From positions 1-64,000 of the forward strand of contig CAJTTI010000009.1 in the NCBI GenBank assembly GCA_910579225.1: a stretch of 64,000 nt of DNA, read 5' to 3'. Numbering within the stretch: position 1 is the stretch's first letter; each line of letters opens with the position of its first letter. The stretch comes from an uncultured Lachnospiraceae bacterium (lineage in GTDB: Bacteria; Bacillota; Clostridia; Lachnospirales; Lachnospiraceae). The notes beneath the pieces are model-generated. The model did not search any database. It saw nothing but the letters and a program-made list of their open reading frames with translations, and was not told the origin of the DNA. Below are positions 17,977-26,586 of this stretch, piece by piece. The position numbers were made by a program, and so were the translations under genes.

Positions 17977-19140
17977 TTACAGTTCCGTACCTGTGTCTTC
18001 CCGTCCTGGCGTTTTCAGATGGAATTTCAAAATACAAAAGCGAAAAATCCCATAGTACAATATCCCAAACATGATTCCCACCGGCCAGAGAAGCCACGGA
18101 TTCTCTGCCATAGGAGAACTCAGTGCCATAAAATAATCTAAAAATCCGGCGCTAAAATTAAAACCTACCCGAAAAGGCAGCGCCGCACACAGGAATCCCG
18201 ATATACCTGTCAAAAATGCATGTGCGAAAAAAAGCCCCGGAGCCAAAAACATAAAGGAAAATTCCATCGGCTCGGTCACACCGGTCAAAAGAGAGCAGAC
18301 TGCCGCAGACATCAGAAGCCCGCCTGCCATCTTCTTCTTTTCCTTTCGAGCAGTCTGGTACATGGCAAGAGCAGCACCTGGCATTCCGAAGATCATAACC
18401 GGAAAAAAACCAGTCATATACTGGCCGGTCTGCCCGTATATTCCTGCCCCGTTCCAGTAATTATTCAAATCAGAAATTCCCGCCAGATCAAACCAGAATA
18501 CGGAGTTCAGTGCATGGTGAAGGCCTGTTGGAATCATCAGGCGATTCAGGAACATATAGATTCCCACTCCAATAGGACCTGTCCCCAAAAGCGATGTCCC
18601 CACATATACAGATGCTTCATAAAAATAAGGCCATACCAATAACAAAACCAAGGAAACCAGAGTTGCATAGCAAACCGATGCAATCACAACAAACCGTCGT
18701 CCCTCGAACATCTTCAGTCCCCGAATCAGATGCTTTCCCCGATAACAATTATTGCAGTATGCACCCAATACTCCACATAAAATGCCAATTATCTGATTTT
18801 GGATATTTTGAAAAGTTGACGAGTCTACTTTTCCTCCTGTCAGAATTTCTACATTGTCCACAGCCAGCACATTTTGAATGACCAGCCATGCTGCTACGCT
18901 CGCAATTGCCGCTGTCCCGTCCTGTTCATCTGCCAGTCCTGTAGCAACACCTAAGGCAAACAAAAGACTCATGTGATTGATCAGTATGGAACCAGCCTGT
19001 ATCATAAGCCCTGCTGCCAGACTGTTCACCCCATGCCCTGTCGGATCGATCCAATATCCAAGTCCCATGAGAAGCCCTGCTACCGGCAAACACGCTACCG
19101 GAAGCATCATTGCTTTCCCAAGGCGATACGCATACTTCAT
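17977..19140 (-). CDS. PTS glucose-superfamily EIIC permease lacking IIB
   Basis: The 387-residue membrane protein is a paralogue of the neighbouring IICB: both open with a LGKxxMLPVACLPV segment and share NRLMIPTGLHHALNSVFWFDLAG and the GVTEPMEFSFMFLAPGL motif. It ends soon after FHLKTPGREDTGTEL, just where the neighbour continues into its IIB domain, so it has no phosphorylatable Cys domain. It could borrow the neighbour's IIB, act as a facilitator, or act as a sensor for the adjacent two-component system (inference). The start ATG at 19138-19140 follows GGGGAG. About 150 bases and a hairpin separate it from the IICB gene. Confidence 0.88.
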   Translation of the reverse strand: MKYAYRLGKAMMLPVACLPVAGLLMGLGYWIDPTGHGVNSLAAGLMIQAGSILINHMSLLFALGVATGLADEQDGTAAIASVAAWLVIQNVLAVDNVEILTGGKVDSSTFQNIQNQIIGILCGVLGAYCNNCYRGKHLIRGLKMFEGRRFVVIASVCYATLVSLVLLLVWPYFYEASVYVGTSLLGTGPIGVGIYMFLNRLMIPTGLHHALNSVFWFDLAGISDLNNYWNGAGIYGQTGQYMTGFFPVMIFGMPGAALAMYQTARKEKKKMAGGLLMSAAVCSLLTGVTEPMEFSFMFLAPGLFFAHAFLTGISGFLCAALPFRVGFNFSAGFLDYFMALSSPMAENPWLLWPVGIMFGILYYGIFRFCILKFHLKTPGREDTGTEL

Positions 19141-19229
19141 ACTTTGCACTCCCCTGTCACCCTGTAACGCAAAGTTTCTTCTTTTTTATCATATCAAATC
19201 TGTAAAACCCTGTCAATGAATGGACACTC

Positions 19230-19264
19230 AGAGGGGACCCCGGTATTCCGGAGTCCCCCTGAAT
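19230..19264 (-). terminator. Hairpin between the two PTS permease genes
   Basis: A strong GC-rich inverted repeat (AGGGGGACTCCGG with CCGGGGTCCCCT on the minus strand, short AATA loop) lies about 30 bases past the IICB stop. No clear T-run follows, so it may be a partial terminator or an mRNA-stabilising element that lowers expression of the downstream IIC and IIA genes. Confidence 0.55.
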
Positions 19265-19290
19265 ATATGTTTTGGATAGTGGATTAGCTT

Positions 19291-20742
19291 TTACATCAAT
19301 TTCTTAAATTCGTCTGCTACAAACTGAACTTTCGGCCCAATTACCACCTGTACAGAAGTTTTGCTTGGACGGATCACACCGCTTACTCCTGCAGATTTGA
19401 TCTTCTTCTCATCTACTGCTGTGTAATCTTTGATCTCCAGACGGAGTCTGGTGATGCAGTTATCCACGCTGGTCACATTTGCTTTTCCACCAAGGCCTTC
19501 CAAAATAATAGCTGCCATAGAAGTAAAGTCATTATTTGCCAGTTCAATCTTTGTTTCATCTTCATCCTCGTCTTCACGGCCCGGAGTTTTCAGGTTGAAA
19601 GCCGGAATCGCAAAACGGAATACCAGATAGAACACTACTGCTGCGCCGATACCAAGCGGAATAATAAACAGCGTCTTGCTAGCCGCCGGAAGAGACGCAC
19701 TGAACACCAGGTCTGTGAGTCCGGCTGAGAAGGAGAATCCTGCCCGGAATCCAAGAGCCACAGAGATTGCTGCAACCAATCCATAAAGTACTGCGTAAAT
19801 CAGATACAGAACCGGAGCCAGGAACATGAATGCAAACTCAAAAGGTTCCGTAACACCGCAGATAAATGCACAGATCGCTGCCGCACCCAGAAGGGAAGCC
19901 GCTTCTTTTCTTCTCTCCGGCTTTGCACAGTGAATGATTGCAAGCGCAGCGGCTGGAAGACCAAACATCATGGAAGGGAAGAAACCTGCCATATACATAC
20001 CTGCGCTTCCGCCGGCACCATTCAACATCTCACCTGCCCAGTAAGTTCCAAGGTCGTTGATTCCTGCCGCGTCAAACCAGAACACGGAATTCAGCGCGTG
20101 ATGCAGACCGAAAGGAATCAGTAAACGGTTCAGGAATGTGTAGATTCCAACGCCAACTGCTCCAAGACCCACAACGCTCTCTCCGAGAGAAACCAGTACG
20201 CCATAGACAACCGGCCATACAAAGAACAAGATTGCTGCTGCTAAAATAGAGAATACTGCCGTCACAATCGCCACACAGCGTTTCCCGGAGAAGAAAGACA
20301 ACGCATCCGGAAGTCTTGTGTTTTTAAATTTGTTATAGCAAGTAGCACCGATCAAACCTGCCAGAATACCAATGAACTGGTTCTGGATCTTTGCAAATGC
20401 CGGATCTGCTTCACCGCCGATCAGAACGCCTACCGTAGCGGAAGACAGAAGATTTGTGATCATCAGCCAGGATACCAGACCTGCCAGACCTGCGGTACCC
20501 TCATTGTCATCCGACATTCCTACCGCCACGCCGATGGCAAACAGCCAGGACATATTATCAATCAGGGCTCCTCCTGCTTTCACCAGGAAAAATCCAATGA
20601 TCGGAATCACGCCTGTGATCTCACCGCCCTGCATGGTCTGTTTACACATTGCATATCCAAGGCCCATCAGGATACCACATACCGGAAGACATGCAACCGG
20701 AAGCATCAGAGATTTTCCGAGTTTCTGTAAATATTTCATCAT
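19291..20742 (-). CDS. PTS glucose/GlcNAc-family EIICB
   Basis: The 483-residue protein is a complete sugar permease of the glucose-glucoside PTS superfamily. The IIC part (about residues 1-390, ten or so helices) carries LLIPFGLHHALNSVFWFDAAG and CGVTEPFEFAFMFLAP. A short acidic linker (EDEDEDETK) joins it to a IIB domain (about residues 405-483) with the phosphorylatable Cys in SVDNCITRLRL. Likely substrates are glucose, maltose, N-acetylglucosamine or a related hexose. It lies divergent from the sensor kinase gene. GGAGG precedes the start by 10 bases. Confidence 0.92.
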   Translation of the reverse strand: MMKYLQKLGKSLMLPVACLPVCGILMGLGYAMCKQTMQGGEITGVIPIIGFFLVKAGGALIDNMSWLFAIGVAVGMSDDNEGTAGLAGLVSWLMITNLLSSATVGVLIGGEADPAFAKIQNQFIGILAGLIGATCYNKFKNTRLPDALSFFSGKRCVAIVTAVFSILAAAILFFVWPVVYGVLVSLGESVVGLGAVGVGIYTFLNRLLIPFGLHHALNSVFWFDAAGINDLGTYWAGEMLNGAGGSAGMYMAGFFPSMMFGLPAAALAIIHCAKPERRKEAASLLGAAAICAFICGVTEPFEFAFMFLAPVLYLIYAVLYGLVAAISVALGFRAGFSFSAGLTDLVFSASLPAASKTLFIIPLGIGAAVVFYLVFRFAIPAFNLKTPGREDEDEDETKIELANNDFTSMAAIILEGLGGKANVTSVDNCITRLRLEIKDYTAVDEKKIKSAGVSGVIRPSKTSVQVVIGPKVQFVADEFKKLM

Positions 20743-20790
20743 ATCTACTCTACCTCCTTTTTAGTTATGTAAAAGTTTTATCACATACAT

Positions 20791-20796
20791 ATTATA
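20791..20796 (-). promoter_or_regulatory. Predicted -10 element for the PTS operon
   Basis: TATAAT lies on the minus strand about 50 bases before the IICB start. The matching -35 position (about 20814-20819) is poor and abuts the first TATGGATTATCTT-like repeat, as expected for an activator-dependent promoter. Confidence 0.5.
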
Positions 20797-20815
20797 TAAT
20801 ATGCACAAAAAAGTA

Positions 20816-20933
20816 TAGATATTATCTTCTCTTTTGTATGGATTATCTTGAAATCTAAAATAATAATAAATTTTTAAAATTTTTTCTAAAAATTTTATGT
20901 ATGGATTTTTTTATGTTTTCTATGGATTATTTT
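20816..20933 (+). promoter_or_regulatory. Four phased direct repeats, likely response-regulator sites
   Basis: Three close copies of TATGGATTATCTT begin at 20837, 20900 and 20921, and a weaker fourth copy (10 of 13 bases) begins at 20816. Spacings are 21, 63 and 21 bp, all multiples of the 10.5-bp helical turn, so all four lie on one face of the DNA. The two pairs flank the divergent PTS and kinase promoters. AraC-type response regulators bind such direct repeats, so the adjacent regulator is the natural candidate. Confidence 0.6.
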
Positions 20934-21019
20934 CTTATTTACGATTAAAATGTAGATATATGTCGATGATTCGGTATACTGAGTATAGAACAAATACGTC
21001 ATATATGAAAGGAGTCCAT

Positions 21020-22054
21020 ATGCCTACGGAAAATAATGACTTTCATCTGTTCACAGAATTCACCCTGGTAGGACTTCGGAATTTAAAACTTCGAAACCGA
21101 CTGATCATTTCCTATTTTATTTCCACAGTAATTCCTTTGTTTTTTATCTATCTGTATGCCTATATGTTGTACGGAAGCACAGAAATGACCGGACAGATTC
21201 TGGTTCTGTCATTGCTTATGATGGGCATAGCCTTGACCATGACGCTCTATACTTATACCAGTATCTCCCATCCCATTGACCATATGGTAAGAACCTGCCA
21301 GGCCATCTCCGAAGGCGACATGGATATCCGAATCCAGGATAACGGGAATGACGAACTGGCATATCTGTCGGACAATATTGACGGAATGGTTACGCAGATA
21401 CAGCTTCTTCTGGAACAGCGTCAGTCCGGGGAAGCAAAAAAAAGAGAACTGGAGCTCCGCATGCTTCAATATCAGATCAATCCGCATTTTCTGTTCAATA
21501 CCCTGAATACCTTACGCCTGGTAGCACAGATGAATCAGGATAAAATTGTCTCTGAAGGTATCCGCTCTCTAAGTGAACTTCTGAAAAATACACTGATCAA
21601 CGACCACGAATTTATTACGATACAGGAAGAAATCGACAATCTGAAGCATTATTTCTCCATCCAGGCCATCCGTTATGCGGGAAGCTTTCATGTCAATTAT
21701 CACATTTCGGAAGAGCTTTCCGGTTATTATCTGCCCAAGCTGATTCTTCAGCCCCTGGCAGAAAACTCTGTACTTCATGGCTCGTTTAATGACGGTACTA
21801 TTATGGAAATTTATATTACCTGCCGCCGGGACGGCGAAGATATCCTCCTGGAAGTGTGCGACGAAGGAAAAGGATTTGATGTAAATGATAAAAAAACAGT
21901 TCCCAAGGGTCTTGGAGGTATCGGAGGAAGAAATGTCAACGACCGAATTCATCTTTATTTTTCCGATCCCTACGGACTTACGATCACCAGCAGTCCCGGC
22001 AAAGGAACCTGCTGCAGAATAAAAATTCCTGCCATTACAAGTAAAAATCTGTAG
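21020..22054 (+). CDS. LytS/YesM-type sensor histidine kinase
   Basis: The 344-residue kinase has two membrane helices (about residues 28-50 and 59-80) with only about eight residues between them outside the cell, a HAMP domain (81-133), a His_kinase domain with the phospho-acceptor His156 in QINPHFLFNTLNTL, and a C-terminal HATPase domain (EVCDEGKGFD and GGIGGRNVNDRI). Most YesM relatives have a large extracellular sensor, so this one probably senses through its membrane part or a partner. The ATG at 21020 follows AAAGGAG by 5 bases; longer open frames upstream lack one. It overlaps nothing and is followed after 38 bases by its regulator. Confidence 0.93.
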   Translation: MPTENNDFHLFTEFTLVGLRNLKLRNRLIISYFISTVIPLFFIYLYAYMLYGSTEMTGQILVLSLLMMGIALTMTLYTYTSISHPIDHMVRTCQAISEGDMDIRIQDNGNDELAYLSDNIDGMVTQIQLLLEQRQSGEAKKRELELRMLQYQINPHFLFNTLNTLRLVAQMNQDKIVSEGIRSLSELLKNTLINDHEFITIQEEIDNLKHYFSIQAIRYAGSFHVNYHISEELSGYYLPKLILQPLAENSVLHGSFNDGTIMEIYITCRRDGEDILLEVCDEGKGFDVNDKKTVPKGLGGIGGRNVNDRIHLYFSDPYGLTITSSPGKGTCCRIKIPAITSKNL

Positions 22055-22092
22055 ACTTTTCAAAACAGTGAAGCTTTAAATAGGAGGTATTC

Positions 22093-23673
22093 ATGTATCA
22101 GGTACTGATTGTTGATGATGAACCAATTGTAAAAATTGCACTCCGTTCCATGATTGACTGGAGCGGACTGGGATTTCATATCTGCGCCACTGCTTCCAAT
22201 GGAGAAGAAGCTTTGGAAATGACGTGTCGTTTTCATCCTGATCTGATCATCTGTGATCTGAAAATGCCCATCATGGATGGGCTGGAACTGATTCGTGAAG
22301 TCCAGAAACGTAAGATAGACTGTGAATTTCTCGTCATCAGTAATTATGAAGATTTCAATTATGTACGCACGGCGCTTGTTCTTGGCGCCGCCGACTATAT
22401 CCTGAAAGTCAGCATCAGTCCGGAAGAATTGACTGCGCAGCTTCAGAAGCTGAAAGAACAGATGGACCAGAAAGCTGCAGAAGACGAAAAACAGCTTCAG
22501 TCCATGCAGGAAACGCTCCACCATCAGGAACGTCATGCAGCATGGAGAGAATTTTTTACAAATAAAAAATATGAACTGGACACCCTCTGCAATGTTACCG
22601 GATTTTCCGCTGAAAATATGGAATCCATTGCTCTGTGCCAGATTTCATTTGACTGGTATACTCAGAACCTGGAACCTCTTCCTTCCATTGATCTGATTCA
22701 GAGCACGTTAAAAAATGCACTGGAACAGTTTGATAATCGAAGGATCATTCTCTTCAGTACCAGCAATACCTTACTGGTGCTTCCGGAATACGAACTGGAA
22801 CTGCACCAAAACACCATTGCCGGACTTGCCGCACGTATTACGCAGCTTTTTCAGTATTATATGTCACTGTCTCCGACAATCCTATACCAAAAAGGCATTC
22901 CGAATCTTCTGGAAGCACGCAGAATCTATCACAACTTTCAAGAACTCTTGGAGCTTAGCTTCTATGGACCGCTTGGGCAGGTACAGGCCGACCAGTTATC
23001 TGCCTCTTTTGAAATTCCAGATGTTTCTTATAAGGAACTGGCTGCAGAGATCCTTGCAGTTCCGCATGAAACACAGCTTACTTATGCATGTGACCGCTTC
23101 AGAAATCTTTTGTGCATCTGCCAGAATCAGAATGTTATGCCCTCCAGAGTGATTCAATATTGTGTTCGCTTTCTGGGGGAACTGGAATACTGTATCACAG
23201 ATTTGAACTCCCTGATTCACGATTATCTGGCAGACAGCACAGAACTTATAAGAAACGCCCTCACCAGAGAAGAACTGGAAAAAAATCTTCTGGATGCGCT
23301 TCATGCGGTCTTCGCTCCGGAAACGCATCCTGAGAATCTTCCGGACAATTACAGCCAGGAAATCACTCAGGCAATTTCCTATATTCAGGGAAATTATAAC
23401 CGCAAAATCAGCCTTGCTTCTGTTTCCGAATACGTAGGCTTGAGTTCCGGCTATTTATGCAGAATATTCAAAGAAGAAACAGGCGTCAGCATCAATGCTT
23501 ATATCAACAATCTGCGTATGACAAAGGCAGGGGAATTATTAAAAGATAAAAACAGTTTTATTAAAGAAGTGGCTATATCCGTGGGATTTGAAGATCAACT
23601 TTATTTCAGCCGGCTGTTCAAACGGTATTATGGTGTAACGCCGTCGGAGTACCGGTCTTCCGGACATATTTAG
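22093..23673 (+). CDS. AraC-family response regulator (YesN type)
   Basis: The 526-residue protein is the partner of the preceding kinase. The N-terminal receiver domain has the acidic pair D8-D9, phospho-Asp D55 in IICDLKMPIMDG and the conserved Lys in ADYILKVSIS. A middle region (about 130-415) of unknown fold includes a short coiled coil. The C-terminal 100 residues carry two AraC helix-turn-helix units (SLASVSEYVGLSSGYLCRIF and IKEVAISVGFEDQLYFSRLF). AGGAGGT lies before the ATG. It is expected to bind direct repeats such as those at 20816-20933. Confidence 0.95.
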   Translation: MYQVLIVDDEPIVKIALRSMIDWSGLGFHICATASNGEEALEMTCRFHPDLIICDLKMPIMDGLELIREVQKRKIDCEFLVISNYEDFNYVRTALVLGAADYILKVSISPEELTAQLQKLKEQMDQKAAEDEKQLQSMQETLHHQERHAAWREFFTNKKYELDTLCNVTGFSAENMESIALCQISFDWYTQNLEPLPSIDLIQSTLKNALEQFDNRRIILFSTSNTLLVLPEYELELHQNTIAGLAARITQLFQYYMSLSPTILYQKGIPNLLEARRIYHNFQELLELSFYGPLGQVQADQLSASFEIPDVSYKELAAEILAVPHETQLTYACDRFRNLLCICQNQNVMPSRVIQYCVRFLGELEYCITDLNSLIHDYLADSTELIRNALTREELEKNLLDALHAVFAPETHPENLPDNYSQEITQAISYIQGNYNRKISLASVSEYVGLSSGYLCRIFKEETGVSINAYINNLRMTKAGELLKDKNSFIKEVAISVGFEDQLYFSRLFKRYYGVTPSEYRSSGHI

Positions 23674-23697
23674 AATCTAAAGTCTTCGCATAAAAAT

Positions 23698-23735
23698 AGG
23701 GGTTTGACTTTTCATCAAACCCCTGATCTTTTTGT
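23698..23735 (+). terminator. Intrinsic terminator after the response regulator
   Basis: A perfect 10-bp stem AGGGGTTTGA/TCAAACCCCT with a 7-base loop is followed by TCTTTTTGTCTT. It lies 25 bases past the stop. The A-rich left flank lets it also work for rpmF on the other strand. Confidence 0.88.
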
Positions 23736-23758
23736 CTTATTTTTTAAGAATCCAACAA

Positions 23759-23938
23759 TCAATCAACTGCAATGATTTCTTTCTTGTTGTAAGAACCGCA
23801 GGCTTTGCACACTCTATGAGGCATCATAAGAGCACCGCATTTGCTGCACTTTACCAAGTTCGGAGCACTCATCTTCCAGTTTGCTCTTCTCTTATCTCTT
23901 CTTCCTTTGGAAGATTTATTCTTTGGACAAATAGACAC
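23759..23938 (-). CDS. rpmF: 50S ribosomal protein L32
   Basis: This 59-residue protein reads MSICPKNKSSKGRRDKRRAN at its start and carries the L32 zinc ribbon CSKCG ... CKACGSY, ending in EIIAVD. The start codon is GTG (23936-23938), set by a strong AGGAGGTG site 8 bases upstream. L32 is a small basic component of the large subunit. In many Firmicutes it follows the DUF177 gene yceD; here it stands alone behind its own perfect consensus promoter. Confidence 0.96.
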   Translation of the reverse strand: MSICPKNKSSKGRRDKRRANWKMSAPNLVKCSKCGALMMPHRVCKACGSYNKKEIIAVD

Positions 23939-24025
23939 AGGTTACACCTCCTCTATGCTTTCTCGAATCGGTTTGTTATTCATCGAAACCGCATAATGGC
24001 AGTCCGAATCACTCACACTTTTTAT

Positions 24026-24054
24026 ATTATACATACCATATATAGGAATGTCAA
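24026..24054 (-). promoter_or_regulatory. Consensus sigma-A promoter of rpmF
   Basis: The minus strand reads TTGACA (24049-24054), exactly 17 bases, then TATAAT (24026-24031), a perfect match to the vegetative consensus. The leader to the GTG start is about 80 bases and contains a small CGGTTT/AAACCG hairpin. Confidence 0.85.
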
Positions 24055-24124
24055 GCATATTTTTTGAGATTTTCCACTATAACCGCCCACCGACCTGCCC
24101 ACCGCCGGACACCGATCAAAAGAA

Positions 24125-24155
24125 GCAGGGATGTCGTAAATATCGACATCCCTGC
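24125..24155 (-). terminator. Intrinsic terminator after SASP gene
   Basis: A perfect 12-bp stem GCAGGGATGTCG/CGACATCCCTGC with a 7-base loop lies 13 bases past the SASP stop; the minus strand continues TTCTTTTGATC. Confidence 0.85.
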
Positions 24156-24168
24156 AACTTCTTCACTC

Positions 24169-24372
24169 TTATTTACCTGCCATCTGACGCTCCTGCGCCT
24201 CGATCATCTTTTTCACCATATAACCGCCTACGGAACCGTTCTGTCTGGAAGTCAGGTCACCATTATAACCATCTGTCAAAGGTACGCCGATCTCACTTGC
24301 AACCTCATACTTAAAACGGTCCAGTGCTCCTTTCGCTTCCGGTACTGCTGCTCTGTTCGTAGAATTAGACAT
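24169..24372 (-). CDS. Alpha/beta-type small acid-soluble spore protein
   Basis: The 67-residue protein is an SASP, which coats and protects DNA in the dormant spore. Conserved blocks are LDRFKYEVASEIGVPL and GSVGGYMVKKMIEAQERQ; the germination protease site lies in the first block (YEVASEIG). The ATG at 24370-24372 follows AAGGAGGAG by 7 bases. A sigma-G-like -10 (CATACTA) lies about 75 bases upstream, and a strong terminator follows. Its presence shows the organism can sporulate. Confidence 0.96.
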   Translation of the reverse strand: MSNSTNRAAVPEAKGALDRFKYEVASEIGVPLTDGYNGDLTSRQNGSVGGYMVKKMIEAQERQMAGK

Positions 24373-24445
24373 AATAAACTCCTCCTTACTGCAAAGCATA
24401 TTATAACATAAGTGCTCCGCAATTTGTTGTTGTTTGTTACGACTA

Positions 24446-24452
24446 TAGTATG
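24446..24452 (-). promoter_or_regulatory. Candidate sigma-G/F -10 element for the SASP gene
   Basis: The minus strand carries CATACTA, matching the forespore sigma-G -10 consensus, with a GTGTA/GTATT -35-like element 15-17 bases upstream (around 24468-24475) inside the recG 3' end. Forespore control is what is known for SASP genes; the -35 is imperfect. Confidence 0.5.
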
Positions 24453-24463
24453 TGCATTCCGTT

Positions 24464-26509
24464 TTACAATACACTGTCAATTCTTTCATTTTCTGACATA
24501 TTTTTTAGCATCTGATGCTTTGGCAGTTCCAGATTCGGATCTTCCTCCAGGATTCGATTCGCCGTCTCGCTGGCCTGCTGAAGCACCTTTGCATCCTGAA
24601 AGATATCTCCCAGACGGAATTCCAGAATCCCGCTCTGTCTGAGCCCAAACAAATCGCCGGGGCCCCGAAGCCTCAAATCCTCACTTGCAATATAAAATCC
24701 ATCATTGGACTTGTTCAGTACTTCCAGCCGTTTTCTGGTCTCTTTTCCTCCTCCGCTGCTCATGAAAATGCAATAAGACTGTTCTCTTCCGCGTCCCACG
24801 CGTCCCCGAAGCTGATGAAGCTGCGCCAGGCCAAAGCGTTCCGCATTTTCCACCATCATAACAGTCGCATTGGGCACATTGATCCCCACTTCTATAACCG
24901 TCGTAGATACCAGGATCTGAATGCTCCCCTCTGAAAACCGCTCCATAATCTCGTTTTTTTCTTTTGCTTTCATTCTCCCATGCAGACAGGCAATCTGACA
25001 GTTCGGCAGAAGCTTCCTGAGTTTCTGCGTATAGTCCATGACATTTTCCAGTTCCATCTCGTCGCTCTCTTCCACCATAGGACAAATAATATAGACCTGG
25101 TGTCCAAGCGATGTTTCCTTCTCCATAAAACGATAAGCACTGGGACGGTAAGATTCATCCACTACACAGTTTTTAATCGGCAACCGGTCTGCCGGCATTT
25201 CGTTCACTACAGAAATATCCAGATCCCCATATACAATGATCGCCAGCGTCCTGGGGATCGGCGTGGCACTCATGACCAGTACATGAGGATGGAGGCCTTT
25301 ATTGGCAAGTGTCTCCCTCTGACGGACACCAAATCTGTGCTGTTCATCGGTTACCACCAGCCCAAGACGGCAGTAAGTCACTTGTTCCCGAATCAGCGCA
25401 TGGGTTCCAATAATAATCTGTGCTGCACCACCAGCGATCTCTTCTCTTGCAGCCCGCTTTTCTTTTGCAGACATGGAACCGGTTAAAAGGACAGGCTTCA
25501 ACGAAATCTGATGTCTGGTGAGTAGTTCCTGGACTGATTGAAAATGCTGTTTCGCAAGCACTTCCGTAGGAACCATCAAAGCCCCCTGATAACCGTTGCA
25601 TCCGGTCATAATAAGCGCCAGCACTGCCAATATGGTCTTACCAGCTCCCACGTCGCCCTGGATCAGGCGGCTCATAACATGATCTCCTGTCATATCTGCA
25701 GCAATCTCTCTCCAGACCTTTTGCTGCGCATTCGTCAGCCGGTAAGGAAGCGCCTCTATTAGCCGTTTTGTCTCTGCCACTTCCATCATCCTTGCTTCAT
25801 TCAAAAGCATTTCACGGCTCTCTTTCAGCCTCCGGATCCCCAGAATAAAGAGCAGAAATTCGTCAAACACCAGACGATCTCGAGCCGCCTGCATTTCCTT
25901 CTCACTCGCAGGAAAATGAATCTGAGACAACGCCTCCCGTTTTGTTTTTAAGGCATACTGTTCCAGAATCTCTGCCGGAAGGTATTCTTCCACTTTTACC
26001 GCATTGTTTTCCAGTACCTGCCGAACCGCTTTTGCCACCATCTTTCCGGTCAGCCCGGAAGTCAGCGGATATTTCGGATGCATCACATGAAGCAAACGCT
26101 CATAATCGCCAGACGTATAAAACTCCGGCTGTTCCATCCGATACTGTGCTCCGCGAATATTTACAATTCCCCGAAAGATATATTGCGCGCCTCTCTGAAA
26201 GTAATTTCGAAGGAACGGCATGTTGAACCAGGTCCCCTGAAATTCTCCTCCTTCTGCACGGATCTGTGCCGTAAACACCTGATACCGGGCATATCTTTTT
26301 ACAGCTGAGACAGACAGGATAACCCCCTGAACCGCGTATTTCTTTCCGTTTTCAATCCGGGACAGTTCCACCGGCTCTTCATAAGTCTCATATGTCCTCG
26401 GATAATATGCAAGCAGTTCTCCGATGGTATGAATTCCAACCTTTGCAAAAGGAACGGCGGTCTTCTCTCCAATTCCTTTCAGTTTGATGATCGAATCCTG
26501 AAGTTCCAT
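24464..26509 (-). CDS. recG: ATP-dependent DNA helicase RecG
   Basis: The 681-residue branch-migration helicase reverses stalled forks and processes recombination intermediates. The N-terminal wedge/OB domain (to about residue 240) is followed by helicase motifs I GDVGAGKT, II DEQHRFG, III SATPIPRTLA and the C-terminal motifs TTVIEVGINVPNA and QLRGRVGRG. The ATG at 26507-26509 follows GGAGG by 6 bases; upstream in-frame residues are not used. It is the third gene of the yloU-yloV-recG cluster, 77 bases after yloV. Confidence 0.97.
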   Translation of the reverse strand: MELQDSIIKLKGIGEKTAVPFAKVGIHTIGELLAYYPRTYETYEEPVELSRIENGKKYAVQGVILSVSAVKRYARYQVFTAQIRAEGGEFQGTWFNMPFLRNYFQRGAQYIFRGIVNIRGAQYRMEQPEFYTSGDYERLLHVMHPKYPLTSGLTGKMVAKAVRQVLENNAVKVEEYLPAEILEQYALKTKREALSQIHFPASEKEMQAARDRLVFDEFLLFILGIRRLKESREMLLNEARMMEVAETKRLIEALPYRLTNAQQKVWREIAADMTGDHVMSRLIQGDVGAGKTILAVLALIMTGCNGYQGALMVPTEVLAKQHFQSVQELLTRHQISLKPVLLTGSMSAKEKRAAREEIAGGAAQIIIGTHALIREQVTYCRLGLVVTDEQHRFGVRQRETLANKGLHPHVLVMSATPIPRTLAIIVYGDLDISVVNEMPADRLPIKNCVVDESYRPSAYRFMEKETSLGHQVYIICPMVEESDEMELENVMDYTQKLRKLLPNCQIACLHGRMKAKEKNEIMERFSEGSIQILVSTTVIEVGINVPNATVMMVENAERFGLAQLHQLRGRVGRGREQSYCIFMSSGGGKETRKRLEVLNKSNDGFYIASEDLRLRGPGDLFGLRQSGILEFRLGDIFQDAKVLQQASETANRILEEDPNLELPKHQMLKNMSENERIDSVL

Positions 26510-26586
26510 ATACTGCCTCCTGCGCTGACGCCCTGTTCTGAAAAGAGCAGTCACATACTCGTGACTGCCCCTGCTTCTGCATTCTT

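Noticed and set aside
19230..19264. Riboswitch or antiterminator between PTS genes
   Set aside because: Only one simple hairpin is seen, with no conserved aptamer or competing RAT-like sequence.
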